A DNA stretch of 64,000 nt from Streptomyces parvulus. Its GTDB lineage: Bacteria; Actinomycetota; Actinomycetes; Streptomycetales; Streptomycetaceae. Position numbers and translations under genes: made by a program. Each line of letters starts with the position of its first letter. Position 1 is the stretch's first letter. The stretch is taken from the NCBI RefSeq assembly GCF_014648855.1, contig NZ_BMRX01000012.1, positions 62,001 through 126,000 of the forward strand. Direction: 5' to 3'. Positions 63,946 to 64,000 of the stretch are shown one piece after another. The notes beneath the pieces are model-generated. The model was not told the origin of the DNA, made no database searches, and worked only from the letters and a program-made list of their open reading frames with translations.

Positions 63946-64000
63946 GCCCCCGTTGTGTAGCGGCCTAGCACGCCGCCCTCTCAAGGCGGTAGCGCCGGTT
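63946..64000 (+). tRNA. tRNA-Glu (CTC), copy 3, cut by window end
   Basis: The first 55 nt match copies 1 and 2 exactly, through the anticodon arm and variable loop; the 3' end lies outside the window. Confidence 0.93.

Overview
The window is chromosomal DNA from a Streptomyces (high-GC actinomycete). The base composition is uniformly GC-rich with strong third-position GC. Several genes start with GTG next to actinomycete-type Shine-Dalgarno sites, two 'conservon' signalling operons are present, and the gene order (gatA-gatB ... ilvB-ilvN-ilvC-serA ... leuB-ilvE ... accB-accE ... cvn ... gltX-tRNAs) matches what I remember of the core region of S. coelicolor. I see no insertion sequence, prophage or CRISPR array; this is conserved core with a few variable inserts.

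Layout. 1-3.2 kb: 3' part of gatA, a small overlapping gene and gatB (tRNA-dependent amidotransferase). 3.4-14 kb: MMPL-type exporter, GNAT acetyltransferase, small membrane and regulatory genes, a large ATPase/LuxR regulator, a sugar-dehydrogenase lipoprotein, an aldo/keto reductase and a D-2-hydroxyacid dehydrogenase. 14.1-17.4 kb: membrane PAS-GGDEF-EAL protein with a degenerate EAL domain. 17.4-23.1 kb: attenuator-controlled ilvB-ilvN-ilvC, then serA. 23-29.3 kb: TetR/MFS efflux pair, then a PucR-like regulator divergent from the two proline-catabolism genes. 29.5-32.2 kb: leuB and ilvE. 32.2-37.9 kb: NCS1 permease divergent from fused ureAB, an atypical ureC, agmatine deiminase and a TetR gene. 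37.9-39.8 kb: cimA behind an apparent isoleucine leader/attenuator. 39.9-46.6 kb: membrane protein, EamA exporter/TetR pair, isochorismatase-like hydrolase, YceI protein and a secreted PL8-type lyase. 46.7-48.5 kb: accB-accE. 48.7-59.4 kb: two tandem conservons on the minus strand. 60-64 kb: small repeat protein, FAH-family hydrolase, gltX, HAD phosphatase and a tRNA-Gln/tRNA-Glu cluster running off the window end.

Themes. (i) Branched-chain amino-acid synthesis is concentrated here (ilvB, ilvN, ilvC, leuB, ilvE, cimA). At least two of these transcription units carry leader-peptide attenuators: one with Ile-Leu-Val-Leu codons before ilvB, and one with paired rare ATT-ATT Ile codons before cimA. 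(ii) Parts of the indirect Gln-tRNA pathway (GatA, GatB, GltX, tRNA-Gln, tRNA-Glu) lie at the two ends. (iii) Many start codons sit 6-7 nt downstream of a TANNNT hexamer with no Shine-Dalgarno, so leaderless transcription looks widespread. (iv) The most unusual cassette is the urease-like ureAB-ureC-aguA set, whose UreC keeps the metal ligands but has lost the flap cysteine and which has no accessory genes nearby.
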